A stretch of 63,700 bases of DNA from Propionibacteriaceae bacterium (GTDB taxonomy: Bacteria > Actinomycetota > Actinomycetes > Propionibacteriales > Propionibacteriaceae). Numbering within the stretch: position 1 is the first letter of the stretch; every line of letters begins with the position of its first letter. The position numbers and the translations under genes were made by a program. Location: assembly GCA_025965155.1 (NCBI GenBank), contig JAOPXN010000106.1:1-63700 (forward strand), read 5' to 3'. The notes under the pieces were generated by a model that was not told where the DNA came from, did no database searches, and saw only the letters and a list, made by a program, of their open reading frames with translations. This document shows, piece after piece, positions 33,132 to 41,480 of this stretch.

Positions 33132-33138
33132 GGCGGTC

Positions 33139-34491
33139 ATGACCAGTTACGACGCGATCGTGGTGGGGGCAGGGCAGGCGGGACCGGGTGTGGCGGCGGC
33201 CCTGGCGAAGGAGGGCAAGCAGGTGGCCCTGATCGAGCTGGACCGGGTGGGTGGAACCTGTATCAACCACGGCTGCCGGCCGACCAAGGCGTTGCGGGCT
33301 TCCGGGGTGGTGGCTCACCAGGCTCGGCGAGCCGAGGAGTACGGCGTCCGGACCGGCGAGGTGACGGTGGACTTCGGCAAGGCGATGGACCGGGTGCACA
33401 CCCTGATCGACGGCATGCGGCAGTCGCTCGTTGACTGGTTGGGGTCAGTCGAGAACCTCGACGTCCTTTACGGTGCCGCGACCCTGGAGACGACGCCGAC
33501 CGGCGAGCCGCACCGGGTACATCTGGCGGACCAAACGCTGGAGGCAGAGGCGATCTACCTGGACCTGGGCGCCCGCGCCCTGGTGCCGCCGATCGATGGT
33601 CTCGACGCTGTCGAGTACATGACCGAGGTGGAACTGCTGCAGCTGAAGGAGCTGCCGGAGCATCTGGTGGTGGTCGGCGGCAGCTACATCGGTCTCGAGT
33701 TCGGACAGATGTTCCGTCGTTTCGGCTCGGAGGTGACCGTGATCGCCGGCGGTGGGATCGCACCGCGGGAGGACCCCGACGTCTCGGACGCCATCGCGGC
33801 CATGCTGACTGACGAAGGCGTCACCATTGCCAGGTCCCGGCTGCAGAAAGTGGCGCCGCACGCTTCGGGCGTCGAGGCGACGTTGGCGGACGGCTCCACT
33901 GTGGCGGGCAGCAATTTGTTGCTTGCCACCGGCCGGCGCTCCAACATCGACCTGATCGGTGACAAGCACGGGCTTGAGCTGGACAAGCGAGGCTACGTCG
34001 TCATCGACTCCCGTTTCCAGACCTCGGTGCCGGGTGTCTGGGCGTTGGGTGACATCAACGGGCACGGCGCGTTCACCCATACCGCCTACCAGGACAGCCA
34101 GATGCTGCTCGACGGACGCACCGTCGACGGGCGCATCACCGCCTACGCCATGTTCACGGATCCGCCGTTGGGTCGGGTGGGGATGACGGAGCGGGAGGCC
34201 CGCGAATCTGGCCGGAAGGTGCTCAAGGGAGAGACACCGATGTCATCGGTCAGCCGGGCGGTGTTGGACGGCGAGACCGTCGGCCTGATGCGGATCCTGG
34301 TCGACGCCGACTCCGAGGAGTTCCTGGGAGCGACCTTCTTCGGCATGCACGGCGACGACCTGGCCCAGCTGATCGGGATGGCCATGCAGAACAACGTTCC
34401 CTATCCCGGCGTCCGCGATGCGCTGCCGATCCATCCCACGGTGGCCGAGTTCATTCCGTCCCTGGTGAAGTCGCTGCAGCCGCTCAGCTGA
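33139..34491 (+). CDS. Pyridine nucleotide-disulfide oxidoreductase (class I, mercuric reductase-like)
   Basis: A 450-residue FAD enzyme. FAD-binding GAGQAG (10-15), redox-active pair Cys41-Cys46 in GGTCINHGCRPTKAL, NAD(P)-binding VVVGGSYIGLEFGQM, FAD ribityl contact GVWALGDINGHGAFTHTA, and the C-terminal catalytic IHPTVAEF. The PTKA after the second Cys and the lack of the extra MerA cysteines make it a generic lipoamide/soluble pyridine-nucleotide-type reductase rather than a proven MerA or Lpd. A Lpd role is unlikely without an adjacent dehydrogenase. Leaderless ATG. Convergent with the 3-methyladenine glycosylase gene, 2 bases away. Confidence 0.9.
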   Translation: MTSYDAIVVGAGQAGPGVAAALAKEGKQVALIELDRVGGTCINHGCRPTKALRASGVVAHQARRAEEYGVRTGEVTVDFGKAMDRVHTLIDGMRQSLVDWLGSVENLDVLYGAATLETTPTGEPHRVHLADQTLEAEAIYLDLGARALVPPIDGLDAVEYMTEVELLQLKELPEHLVVVGGSYIGLEFGQMFRRFGSEVTVIAGGGIAPREDPDVSDAIAAMLTDEGVTIARSRLQKVAPHASGVEATLADGSTVAGSNLLLATGRRSNIDLIGDKHGLELDKRGYVVIDSRFQTSVPGVWALGDINGHGAFTHTAYQDSQMLLDGRTVDGRITAYAMFTDPPLGRVGMTEREARESGRKVLKGETPMSSVSRAVLDGETVGLMRILVDADSEEFLGATFFGMHGDDLAQLIGMAMQNNVPYPGVRDALPIHPTVAEFIPSLVKSLQPLS

Positions 34492-34493
34492 CA

Positions 34494-35090
34494 TCAACGC
34501 CGCGGCGCGGAACTTACCGCAGCCCTAGGGCTGCGCCGGTAGTCGGAGACATAGCGGTCGCCGGTGATCCAGAAGCGCCATGGGCGGTCTGCCGCCGCCG
34601 ACACGCCGACCCGCGGGCCAATGCTGATCGAGGGCGCCGGGTCCGGGGCCGGGTCCAGGCTGACCTCGCCAGCACCGAAGAGGTACGCCCCCCGCATCGC
34701 CCCCGTGAGATGCAGGGCCTGACACAGCCGACCTGGCCCGCGGGCGAGGTCGCGATCGGGCGATCTGCCTCGGCGGCTGCGCGCCAGCTCAATGCCCTCA
34801 ATCACCTCCCCTGCCCGCAGCAACGCGCCGGACGCGTGGCCGTCCGGACCACAGACAACATTCGCGGCCCAGTGCATGCCGTAGGTGAAGTAGAGGTACA
34901 GATGGCCGGGCGGCCCGAACATCGTTGCGTTTCGGGCGGTGGGTCCTCGGTAGGCGTGCGAGGCCGGATCATTCGGGCCGTCATACGCCTCTACCTCGGT
35001 GATCCGTACCGCCACCCCGCCATGCCGAAGAGTTGCGCCCAGCAGGGTCGGCGCAACCTCGACCACCGGCCCAGACAGGTCCATCACCAT
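34494..35090 (-). CDS. 3-methyladenine DNA glycosylase (AAG/MPG family)
   Basis: A 198-residue alkyladenine glycosylase. Signatures: PTLLGATLRHGGVAVRITEVEAYDG (N-terminal strand with the catalytic Glu in EVEAYDG, in pieces), DPASHAYRGPTARNATMFGPPGHLYLYFTYGMHWAANVV, and ARGPGRLCQALHL. It flips out and removes 3-methyladenine and hypoxanthine. Length equals the family (180-205). Start at ATG 35090; a CAGACT 6 bases upstream on the minus strand could be a variant -10. Next to the oxidoreductase only by convergence. Confidence 0.94.
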   Translation of the reverse strand: MVMDLSGPVVEVAPTLLGATLRHGGVAVRITEVEAYDGPNDPASHAYRGPTARNATMFGPPGHLYLYFTYGMHWAANVVCGPDGHASGALLRAGEVIEGIELARSRRGRSPDRDLARGPGRLCQALHLTGAMRGAYLFGAGEVSLDPAPDPAPSISIGPRVGVSAAADRPWRFWITGDRYVSDYRRSPRAAVSSAPRR

Positions 35091-35157
35091 GGGCCGAGTC
35101 TGCCAAACCTCGCAACCGCCCCGGATGGTCGGCCCACCGGCACTTCACGACTGCGAG

Positions 35158-36294
35158 TTAGACCTTGACCCACTGGCTGTCCGCTGCCGAGCGGAGCATC
35201 GCGTCGCAGATGGCGGCGGCCCGGGCGCCGTCGGCGAAGGTCGGCAGACCGTCCGGTACCTCACCGTGGCCCGCAGCGGCTTCCACGGCGGCGTAGGAGT
35301 CGGACACGAAGTTCTCGAAGCACTGCGCGTATCCCTGAGCGTGGCCCGCAGGAAGGGAGGAGAGGCGCCGCTGTTCGGCGGATCCGTGGTTCGGGTCGCG
35401 GACCAGCACGGTGGCCCCCTCGTCTGCCCCGATCCAGAGCTGCTCGGGTAGCTCCTGGTCAAACACCGCGCTGCGCCGGCCGCCGTCGACCTCGATCCAG
35501 AGGCGGTTCTTGCGACCTGCGCTGAGCTGGGAGATGACAGCGGAACCGGCAACATCAGCATCGGTGCGGAACAGGATCAAAGCGCTGTCCTCAGTCTTCA
35601 CGTCCACCATGGGCGCGTCGCTGCGAACGGCGCTGAAGCTGGCCGCGGTGGCGGCTGGGCGCTGCGGGATGCTGATCGACGTGGTGGAGACCAGTGCGGT
35701 GATCCGCTGACCGGTGACCCACTCGGCCAGGTCGCACCAGTGCGAGCCGATGTCGCCGAAGGCCCGGGACGGCCCACCGGTCTCCGGGTCCACCCGCCAG
35801 CTGGTGGCGTGCGGGTCGAGCAGCCAATCCTGCAGATAGCTGCCGTGGATCAGGTTGACGTCTCCGAACTCCCCACTCTGGACCCGCGCGCGCATCTCGC
35901 GCGCCATCGGGTGGAAGCGGTAGGCGAACGGAATGGTGTTCACCATGCCGGTCCGTTCAGCGACCGCCGCAGCCTCCAGCGCGTCCGCGAGGCTGATTCC
36001 CAGAGGCTTCTCGCAGATCACATGCTTGCCGGCCTCCATCAGCGCCACCGCGTACGGCACATGCGAGGCGTTCGGCGTGCAGATGTGCACCACTTCCACG
36101 TCTGAGCTGATGACCTCGTCGATGTCGGCGAAGGCACGCTCGACCCGCCACGCTTGGGCCACCTCACGGGACCTGTCCGGAGTGGAGGCCATCACCCCCA
36201 CCAGTTCTGCGCCCGCCAGCAGAGCTGCCCGCCGGTGTACCTCGCCGATCATGCCGGCGCCAAGAATCGCTACTCGCAGATTGTGCTCAGCCAT
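35158..36294 (-). CDS. Gfo/Idh/MocA family oxidoreductase
   Basis: A 378-residue NAD(P)-dependent sugar dehydrogenase-like protein. Rossmann domain: VAILGAGMIGEVHRRAALL, then HICTPNASHVPYAV and the family signature GKHVICEKPLGIS (Lys of EKP is catalytic). C-terminal domain includes GDIGSHWCDLAEWVTG with the His/Asp pair. Members oxidise or epimerise sugars and cyclitols such as myo-inositol. Substrate unknown; neighbours are unrelated. The ATG at 36294 is preceded by TAGGCT 7 bases upstream (leaderless). Confidence 0.92.
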   Translation of the reverse strand: MAEHNLRVAILGAGMIGEVHRRAALLAGAELVGVMASTPDRSREVAQAWRVERAFADIDEVISSDVEVVHICTPNASHVPYAVALMEAGKHVICEKPLGISLADALEAAAVAERTGMVNTIPFAYRFHPMAREMRARVQSGEFGDVNLIHGSYLQDWLLDPHATSWRVDPETGGPSRAFGDIGSHWCDLAEWVTGQRITALVSTTSISIPQRPAATAASFSAVRSDAPMVDVKTEDSALILFRTDADVAGSAVISQLSAGRKNRLWIEVDGGRRSAVFDQELPEQLWIGADEGATVLVRDPNHGSAEQRRLSSLPAGHAQGYAQCFENFVSDSYAAVEAAAGHGEVPDGLPTFADGARAAAICDAMLRSAADSQWVKV

Positions 36295-36301
36295 GCAGGT
36301 C

Positions 36302-36307
36302 AGCCTA
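36302..36307 (-). promoter_or_regulatory. -10 element TAGGCT for leaderless Gfo/Idh gene
   Basis: On the minus strand TAGGCT (36307-36302) is followed by 7 bases and the ATG at 36294. Confidence 0.6.
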
Positions 36308-36546
36308 GGGCCTGCCTGCTCCGGATTGCCGGATGTCTGTGGTCATTCGGGAACCGGCGCTAGGCCGCTGCGAAGCCATCTTGCGTGATGGCGAGCAGAG
36401 CGGGGACTCGGGTATGGATGGCGGGACCCGCGCGGCGTCAGAGTAATGATCGTCGCGCGAGTCGGGCCCCCTCATCGCGTGGTACAAGTCGCCGATCCCC
36501 CGAACGTCGACGCGCTCCACTTCTCTATGAAGTTAAACCCGTCTAG
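36308..36546. other. Intergenic stretch between divergent Gfo/Idh and MarR genes
   Basis: The whole gap is 305 bases (36295-36599). Outside the two promoters described separately I see no gene; a short minus-strand frame at 36305-36520 is Arg/Ser-rich and lacks a ribosome-binding site. Confidence 0.5.
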
Positions 36547-36570
36547 TACGATGGTCAAGTAGTTTGACCA
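36547..36570 (+). promoter_or_regulatory. Promoter and 19-bp MarR operator palindrome
   Basis: TGGTCAA-GTAGT-TTGACCA (36552-36570) is a perfect 7-bp inverted repeat. It overlaps the last base of the likely -10 TACGAT (36547-36552) and covers the transcription start. The expected leader is about 40 bases with AGGCGG (36585-36590) as ribosome-binding site. Confidence 0.7.
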
Positions 36571-36599
36571 AATGATTACCGACCAGGCGGCTGATATTC

Positions 36600-37082
36600 G
36601 TGGTAAAAGAGCGTCCATTGGGGCCAGCAGTGCGGGCGCTTCGCGCACTCATCTTGGCTGGCGAGCAGTATAGACAGAAGCTCGCCGAGGAGGTGGAGCT
36701 CGGTCTGACCGAAACTCAGGCGATCAGCTATCTGACCGTCAAGGGTGACCGCGGCCAGAGCGACCTCGCCGCTGACCTTGGCATCACCACTAGCGCGGCC
36801 ACCGCTCTGATTGACCGACTGGAGGCGGCCGGCATCGCTACTCGCTATCCCCACCCCCACGACAGGCGTCGTACCTTGGTACGCCTGACCAGCAAGGGCC
36901 ACGGCATCGTGGAGCAGAGTTACGGCTGGCTTGCCGCTGCGTTTGAACGGATCCCGGAAGAGCAGCTCGCAGCGACCACCGAAACGCTGCTCATGCTCGC
37001 CGAGGACCTGAGAAAGAAGTCCGACACGATCCCGGGTAGGGACCGGACATTTATCCCGTCCAGCCGGTCAACCGCCCGCTGA
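36600..37082 (+). CDS. MarR family transcriptional regulator
   Basis: A 160-residue winged-helix regulator: LTETQAISYLTVKGDRGQSDLAADLGITTSAATALIDRLEAAGIATRYPHPHDRRRTLVRLT spans the DNA-binding part (residues 35-95; quoted in overview, key stretch SAATALIDRLEAAG). Start is GTG at 36600, supported by AGGCGG 9 bases upstream. A 19-bp palindrome sits over its own promoter, so it is very likely autorepressing. The P450 gene follows 49 bases downstream but has its own promoter; it may be co-transcribed as well. Confidence 0.87.
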   Translation: MVKERPLGPAVRALRALILAGEQYRQKLAEEVELGLTETQAISYLTVKGDRGQSDLAADLGITTSAATALIDRLEAAGIATRYPHPHDRRRTLVRLTSKGHGIVEQSYGWLAAAFERIPEEQLAATTETLLMLAEDLRKKSDTIPGRDRTFIPSSRSTAR

Positions 37083-37119
37083 CCAGCTCCTGGTCGGCAC
37101 GGCGCCAGGGGTCGAGCAC

Positions 37120-37125
37120 TACGCT
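37120..37125 (+). promoter_or_regulatory. -10 element TACGCT for leaderless P450 gene
   Basis: TACGCT ends 6 bases before the ATG at 37132. Confidence 0.6.
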
Positions 37126-37131
37126 GGGCCG

Positions 37132-38409
37132 ATGGCCGAGTCTCAGCCGCTCGACACCGCCGGATCCGCCGCGAAGAGCAACTGCCCGACACGCAAGCTG
37201 AGTGCGGCCGGGGACGCGCTCTTCCCTGGCGTCGAACGCCGAGCGGACGAGCCCGAGCAGCGGTCGCGCGAGGCGCGTTGGACCGTACGTTCCTTCGACG
37301 TCGCACGCGCGGTGCTGCGCAACAGTGAAGCCGTCCGGCAGGCAGGGTTCGGAGCTGACACCGTCAACCGAGCCGGCTCCAGCATGCGGCCGCCGATCCT
37401 TTACCTAGAAGGGTCAGCGCACCGGACTCAACGCAGCGCAGCCGCTCGACTCTTCGCGCCCAAGGTGACCGAGGACTACCGGGACATGATGGAACGGCTC
37501 AGCGACGAGCTGGTCGGCACCCTACGAACCGACCGCTGGGTGGACCTGAGTCGGCTGTCGTTGCGGATGGCGGTGCAGGTGGCCGCCCGGGTGGTCGGCC
37601 TGACCGACTCCTCCCTCGCAGGCATGAGCCGGCGACTGGACTCCTTCTTTGACTCGGGTCCGAGCGAGATAAGCCGTAACCCGATCTCGGTTCTGCGGTT
37701 CCTGCGCGGCAGGTCGACCTTGCTGCGCTTCTACTACCTCGATGTGAAGCCGGCCATTCGGGCCCGGCGCCGGCGGCGCCGATGGATCCGCCGGGCGCCG
37801 CGGCTAGGTCGCGACGACGTGATCAGCCAGTTGCTGGACGCAGGGTTCAGCGACCTCGACATCCTGACCGAGTGCGTTACGTACGGAGCCGCCGGCATGG
37901 CAACCACCCGGGAGTTCATCACGGTGGCGGTCTGGCATCTGTTGGACGACCCGGACCTGATCGAGCGCTATCGGCGGGCGAGTACCGCCGAACGAATCGT
38001 GATCTTGAACGAGATTCTGCGGCTGGAGCCGGTGGTCGGGCACCTCTACCGCCGCACCACCGGACCGGTCACCCTCGCCACGCCCGAGGGGCCTGTCGAG
38101 CTCCCGCTGGGCTCACTGATCGACCTCGACCTCCGTGCGGTGAACGCTGACCAGAGCATCGTGGGTGGATGCCCGATGAGCTTGCTCCCGGGCCGGGAGC
38201 TGCCGCCGACGGTGCCACCAACGTTGATGAGCTTCGGCGACGGGCATCACCGCTGCCCCGGCGGGCCGCTGGCGATCATGGAGACCGAGGTGTTCGTCAG
38301 CGCCCTGCTCCGATATGACCTGATCGCCGAGGGCCCCCCGATCGTGCAGTGGAACCCGGTGACCCAGGGGTACAACCTGGACCGGTTCCGGATCCGGCGT
38401 CGAAGTTGA
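37132..38409 (+). CDS. Cytochrome P450
   Basis: A 425-residue soluble P450. I-helix YGAAGMATTREF carries the oxygen-activation (A/G)GxxT pattern, the ExxR is NEILRLEP, and the haem loop is FGDGHHRCPGG with thiolate Cys375. The basic stretch RARRRRRRWIRRAPR in the middle is unusual. No signal or membrane anchor, as in bacterial class I P450s, which need ferredoxin and ferredoxin reductase. A ferredoxin reductase gene lies 17 kb away (54099-55304), but no ferredoxin is adjacent. Substrate unknown. Leaderless start; preceded by a MarR gene that may respond to the substrate. Confidence 0.93.
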   Translation: MAESQPLDTAGSAAKSNCPTRKLSAAGDALFPGVERRADEPEQRSREARWTVRSFDVARAVLRNSEAVRQAGFGADTVNRAGSSMRPPILYLEGSAHRTQRSAAARLFAPKVTEDYRDMMERLSDELVGTLRTDRWVDLSRLSLRMAVQVAARVVGLTDSSLAGMSRRLDSFFDSGPSEISRNPISVLRFLRGRSTLLRFYYLDVKPAIRARRRRRRWIRRAPRLGRDDVISQLLDAGFSDLDILTECVTYGAAGMATTREFITVAVWHLLDDPDLIERYRRASTAERIVILNEILRLEPVVGHLYRRTTGPVTLATPEGPVELPLGSLIDLDLRAVNADQSIVGGCPMSLLPGRELPPTVPPTLMSFGDGHHRCPGGPLAIMETEVFVSALLRYDLIAEGPPIVQWNPVTQGYNLDRFRIRRRS

Positions 38410-38536
38410 CCGTGCTGCCGGAGGGCACGGGTTCGGGCCTGCCGGCCGAATGGCCGGTGCGGATTTCCTTCTGTCGCTGCGGTTTGTGCGGGTCCGCGGG
38501 GTAGTAAAGCGCGGCACCGTACGTACACAATGACGA

Positions 38537-39583
38537 ATGGACTTCTCACAGACCGTTTCCCGCCGCACCGTGCTGAGGACAGCTGCCGCGGGAACCGCGC
38601 TCGCGACTCTCCCACTTAGCGCCGAAGTGGCGCAGGCCTCGGGCCGTCGGGACCACTCTCCGGCACCCGACACCGTCCCGCTGCCTGCCGGCCTCCGTCC
38701 TGAAGGCATCACCTCCGGGCCCGGCACCACCTACTATGTCGGGTCGCTGCGCGATGGCAGGATCGTCACCGGTGACCTGTACGGCGGAGGGTCCCGGGTA
38801 CTACATCCGGGCGCGGCCGGCCGAAGCATCCGCGGACTCAAGTTTGACCGGCGGACCCGGCTGGTCTGGGCGGTCGGCAACGCCGGTGATGTTTCCCGCA
38901 TCTGGGCCATCGACACTCGGAACGGCGAGCTGGTGTCCAGCACGGCGGTACCTGGCGGCGTCTTCCTCAACGACTTGGTGATCACCCGCAGGTCGGTGTG
39001 GGTGACCGACTCGCGGATGAACCGGCTCACCCGGATCCGGCTCACCCGGTCGGGGCAGCCGACAGGCGCGGCACCGACGTTCCTTCCGCTCTCCGGCGAG
39101 TGGCCCGCCGGGGATGGACAGGCAACGAACGCCAACGGCATCCGGGCGCTGCCGGACGGCAGCCTGATCCTCAACAACAGCAGGGTCGGCGGTCTGTGGC
39201 AGGTCTCCACCGCCGACGGACACACGCGTGAGATCGAGGTCAAGGGAGGTCCCGGCATCATCGGCGGTGACGGGCTCGAGATCGCTGGCGACACCCTGTT
39301 CAACGTCCGCGGCAGCGGCCCCAACCAGGTAGCAGTGCTGACGCTGAAGTCGCGACACCGCCGGCACGATCGGGAGGACCGGCGTCACCGGCACGACGAC
39401 TCGAACGGACTCCGGACCTGGACCGCTCGGTGGGTCGGCGCCCTCACCGACGAGACCCTCGACGTGCCTTCCACCGCGACGGTGGCAGCAGGGGCGTTGT
39501 GGGCGGTCAACGCCCGGTTCGGCGTGGCTGCGCCCGAAACAGCGAAGTACTGGATCACCCGGCTGTCACTGCGGCGGCGCTAG
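38537..39583 (+). CDS. Tat-exported beta-propeller protein (SMP-30-like)
   Basis: A 348-residue secreted protein. The N-terminus has a twin-arginine signal (SRRTVLRTAAAGTALATLPL) with cleavage near residue 35 (AQASG). The rest has the repeat pattern of a six-bladed beta-propeller: LPAGLRPEGITSGPG, RGLKFDRRTRLVWAVG, LNDLVITRRSVWVTDS, NANGIRALPDGSLIL and GDGLEIAGDTLFNVRG, resembling SMP-30/gluconolactonase-type. A His/Asp/Arg-rich insert (RHRRHDREDRRHRHDD) near residue 275 may bind metal. Tat export suggests a folded, cofactor-carrying protein. Function unknown. Confidence 0.83.
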   Translation: MDFSQTVSRRTVLRTAAAGTALATLPLSAEVAQASGRRDHSPAPDTVPLPAGLRPEGITSGPGTTYYVGSLRDGRIVTGDLYGGGSRVLHPGAAGRSIRGLKFDRRTRLVWAVGNAGDVSRIWAIDTRNGELVSSTAVPGGVFLNDLVITRRSVWVTDSRMNRLTRIRLTRSGQPTGAAPTFLPLSGEWPAGDGQATNANGIRALPDGSLILNNSRVGGLWQVSTADGHTREIEVKGGPGIIGGDGLEIAGDTLFNVRGSGPNQVAVLTLKSRHRRHDREDRRHRHDDSNGLRTWTARWVGALTDETLDVPSTATVAAGALWAVNARFGVAAPETAKYWITRLSLRRR

Positions 39584-39623
39584 CCCAGCAAGCGCTGCAA
39601 ACCCACCGACGGAAGAAACCGGG

Positions 39624-39646
39624 CGGGCTGAGGTTGTCTCAGCCCG
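39624..39646. terminator. Bidirectional hairpin overlapping the TetR stop
   Basis: CGGGCTGAG (39624-39632) and CTCAGCCCG (39638-39646) form a 9-bp stem with loop GTTGT. The right arm contains the TetR stop codon, between two convergent genes. Confidence 0.7.
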
Positions 39647-40400
39647 TCGCTGGCTGGTTGCCATTGGACAGCAGACGTCCCAGCCGGTCGAGCAGGTTCT
39701 CCAGTGAGTCCTCGAACTCGTCGCTGAAGGCGCTCTCTGCTAGCTGGGGGGCCAGGCGCTCGACAGCGGGGTAGCGGCCCAGGTCGACGGTGACAGCGGC
39801 AGCGGAGGCGCCGTCGATGGCGGCTCCGATATCAGCGCCGCGGGCTGAGACTTCGAGGAGCAGATGACCGAGGAGAAACGTCGAGAAGCCTCGATAGACG
39901 GCAACCGTCCCCCCGTCGTCGACGCCATAGCTGCTGAGTCGTGACAAGAAGGTATCCACCCAGTCGAGGCTGCGCAGTGGGGGCCGCAGCCAGGGCGCTT
40001 CCGGCGGCCGGGTCGCGACCAGGGGGAAGATGTTCGGGTGCGCCACCGCAACGGTCCGTACGCCATGCGCCACCCGCTGCAGGAAATGCTGCCAGGAGGG
40101 TGCGCTGAGCTCCGCCGGGTTGACGTACTCCGCCAGCACGGCATCAACCACGCCGTCCAGCAGGTCCTCTCTGCTGGGGACGTACCGGTACAAGGCCATC
40201 GCCTCAACCCCGAGCTCCTTCCCCAACCGCCGCATCGTCAGCTCGGCCAGCCCGTGCGCGTCGATGAACCTGACCGCCTCGGCGAGAACCAACTGTCGGT
40301 CCAGTGACCCACGAGCAGTGGGCTGCTCCTCGGTTCGACTGTGTCGCAGGTCGGAAAGGTTTCCGCCGCCGTCGGGGTTCATGCATCTGGTCCAATCCAT
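39639..40400 (-). CDS. TetR family transcriptional regulator
   Basis: A 253-residue TetR protein. DNA-binding domain at about residues 35-80: VLAEAVRFIDAHGLAELTMRRLGKELGVEAMALYRYVPSREDLL is the textbook TetR pattern (recognition helix at VEAMALYRYV). The C-terminal TetR_C-type ligand domain follows. Start at ATG 40400 or, 6 codons later, ATG 40382; no ribosome-binding site decides. A palindrome GTTTAC-AAC-GTAAAC lies 38 bases upstream and is its likely own operator. Divergent from the csbD-like gene, which it could also control. Confidence 0.88.
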   Translation of the reverse strand: MDWTRCMNPDGGGNLSDLRHSRTEEQPTARGSLDRQLVLAEAVRFIDAHGLAELTMRRLGKELGVEAMALYRYVPSREDLLDGVVDAVLAEYVNPAELSAPSWQHFLQRVAHGVRTVAVAHPNIFPLVATRPPEAPWLRPPLRSLDWVDTFLSRLSSYGVDDGGTVAVYRGFSTFLLGHLLLEVSARGADIGAAIDGASAAAVTVDLGRYPAVERLAPQLAESAFSDEFEDSLENLLDRLGRLLSNGNQPATG

Positions 40401-40437
40401 CCACGTGCTGGCCCAGCGGACTCGTGGAAGGTGAGGT

Positions 40438-40452
40438 GTTTACAACGTAAAC
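40438..40452. promoter_or_regulatory. TetR operator candidate GTTTAC-AAC-GTAAAC
   Basis: A perfect 6-bp inverted repeat with a 3-base centre, 38 bases upstream of the TetR start. Spacing and form are typical of TetR autorepressor sites. Confidence 0.65.
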
Positions 40453-40575
40453 GCAGTCCTTTAGCATCGAAATACGGTTCGGATGGCGTCTGTGTCTTGA
40501 TCATAGATCAGGACGAGGTCTCACTACGCACGGTCTGGAAGCCCACTCGGCCTGCGGACGTCGCCGTCCCGGATA

Positions 40576-40596
40576 GCGTACGAACCCTTCGTACGC
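40576..40596. promoter_or_regulatory. 9-bp inverted repeat upstream of csbD-like gene
   Basis: Left arm GCGTACGAA (40576-40584), centre CCC, right arm TTCGTACGC (40588-40596), perfectly symmetric. It ends 11 bases before the GGAGG ribosome-binding site, so it is either an operator or a 5' leader hairpin that could control access to the start. Confidence 0.65.
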
Positions 40597-40620
40597 CGGT
40601 TCTGAGCGGAGGATCGAGCG

Positions 40621-40806
40621 ATGAGTGGAACGGACAAGGTCGCAGGCAAGGCCGAAGAGCTCAAGGGCACCATCAAGGAGAAGGTGGGCGACGCCACTGA
40701 CAACCGCAGTATGCAGGCCGAGGGCGCCGCGGATCAGATGTCCGGCAAGACCAAGCAGGCCGCCGAGGACGTCAAGGATGATCTCCGGGACGACCGGAAC
40801 GACTGA
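40621..40806 (+). CDS. CsbD family stress-response protein
   Basis: A 61-residue, highly charged helical protein (SGTDKVAGKAEELKGTIKEK; repeated KxxQxAEDVKDD pattern) of the CsbD family. CsbD was found as a sigma-B-dependent general stress protein in B. subtilis; its biochemical role is unknown. GGAGG at 40608-40612 gives a good ribosome-binding site. Small, monocistronic, followed by two strong hairpins. A perfect 21-base palindrome just upstream and a divergent TetR gene suggest specific control. Confidence 0.92.
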   Translation: MSGTDKVAGKAEELKGTIKEKVGDATDNRSMQAEGAADQMSGKTKQAAEDVKDDLRDDRND

Positions 40807-40810
40807 TACC

Positions 40811-40850
40811 CCGGCGAACTACAGGCCTGCTGGCTTGTAGTTCGCGCCGG
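40811..40850 (+). terminator. Hairpin terminator after csbD-like gene
   Basis: GCGAACTACA (40814-40823) pairs with TGTAGTTCGC (40836-40845); the stem can extend inward through AGGCC/GGCT with one G-T pair, leaving loop TGCT. It begins 8 bases after the stop. Confidence 0.75.
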
Positions 40851-40860
40851 CTTGCCGCAT

Positions 40861-40893
40861 GGCCCACCCAGCCCTTTCCGGGACGGGTGGGCC
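40861..40893 (+). terminator. Second hairpin terminator
   Basis: GGCCCACCC (40861-40869) and GGGTGGGCC (40885-40893) form a 9-bp stem with a 15-base loop, making a tandem terminator with the preceding hairpin. Confidence 0.65.
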
Positions 40894-41037
40894 TATTGCC
40901 GCCCCGCTGTCGCCCTCGTGAGGCGATCGTCAGCGGCCTGAGCGACTTCGTAGTGGTGAGACGCCGCCGGGCCGATGTCAGATCTGCCGGCGACCCATAA
41001 GGTGGTGCCACACGACTTCGACTGAGGGACTGATTTC

Positions 41038-41442
41038 ATGGCCGACACCACGGTGATCACATTCGGAACATTCGACGTCCTGCACGTCGGTCACATCCGC
41101 GTACTGAACCGCGCAGCGGAGTTCGGTGACCGGCTCGTAGTGGGAGTGTCCTCCGATGCGCTCAACCTCTCGAAGAAGGGTCGCACCCCCATCTTCACCC
41201 AGGACGAGCGGCTGGAGATCGTCTCCAACCTCAAGGTGGTCGACGCGGTCTTCGTCGAGGAGAGCCTCGAGCTCAAGCGTGAGTACGTGATCGAACACCA
41301 GGCCGACGTGTTGGTGATGGGAGATGACTGGGAGGGAAAGTTCGACTTCCTCAACGACGTATGCAAGGTCGTCTACCTCCCAAGGACCCCGTCGATCTCG
41401 ACCACCGGAATCATCGAGCACATCTCGACCTCCGGCAGTTGA
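41038..41442 (+). CDS. Cytidylyltransferase-like nucleotidyltransferase (TagD type)
   Basis: A 134-residue nucleotidyltransferase. ITFGTFDVLHVGHIRVLNRA contains the HxGH nucleotide-binding motif in the GTFDxxHxGH form, and LPRTPSISTTGIIEHI carries the IST(T) form of the second motif. Closest in pattern to glycerol-3-phosphate or similar cytidylyltransferases (TagD/GCT, about 130 residues) that make CDP-alcohols for wall polymers. The exact substrate cannot be decided; no teichoic acid genes are in the window. GAGGG ribosome-binding site 9 bases before the ATG. Confidence 0.9.
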   Translation: MADTTVITFGTFDVLHVGHIRVLNRAAEFGDRLVVGVSSDALNLSKKGRTPIFTQDERLEIVSNLKVVDAVFVEESLELKREYVIEHQADVLVMGDDWEGKFDFLNDVCKVVYLPRTPSISTTGIIEHISTSGS

Positions 41443-41480
41443 GCCACCCGTAGTGAAGCAACGCAGTCGAATGACACGCA

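Noticed and set aside
33139-34491. Mercuric reductase or dihydrolipoamide dehydrogenase as a firm name
   Set aside because: The disulfide motif is shared by several reductases. The extra MerA cysteines are missing and no dehydrogenase complex genes are next to it; left as a general class I oxidoreductase.
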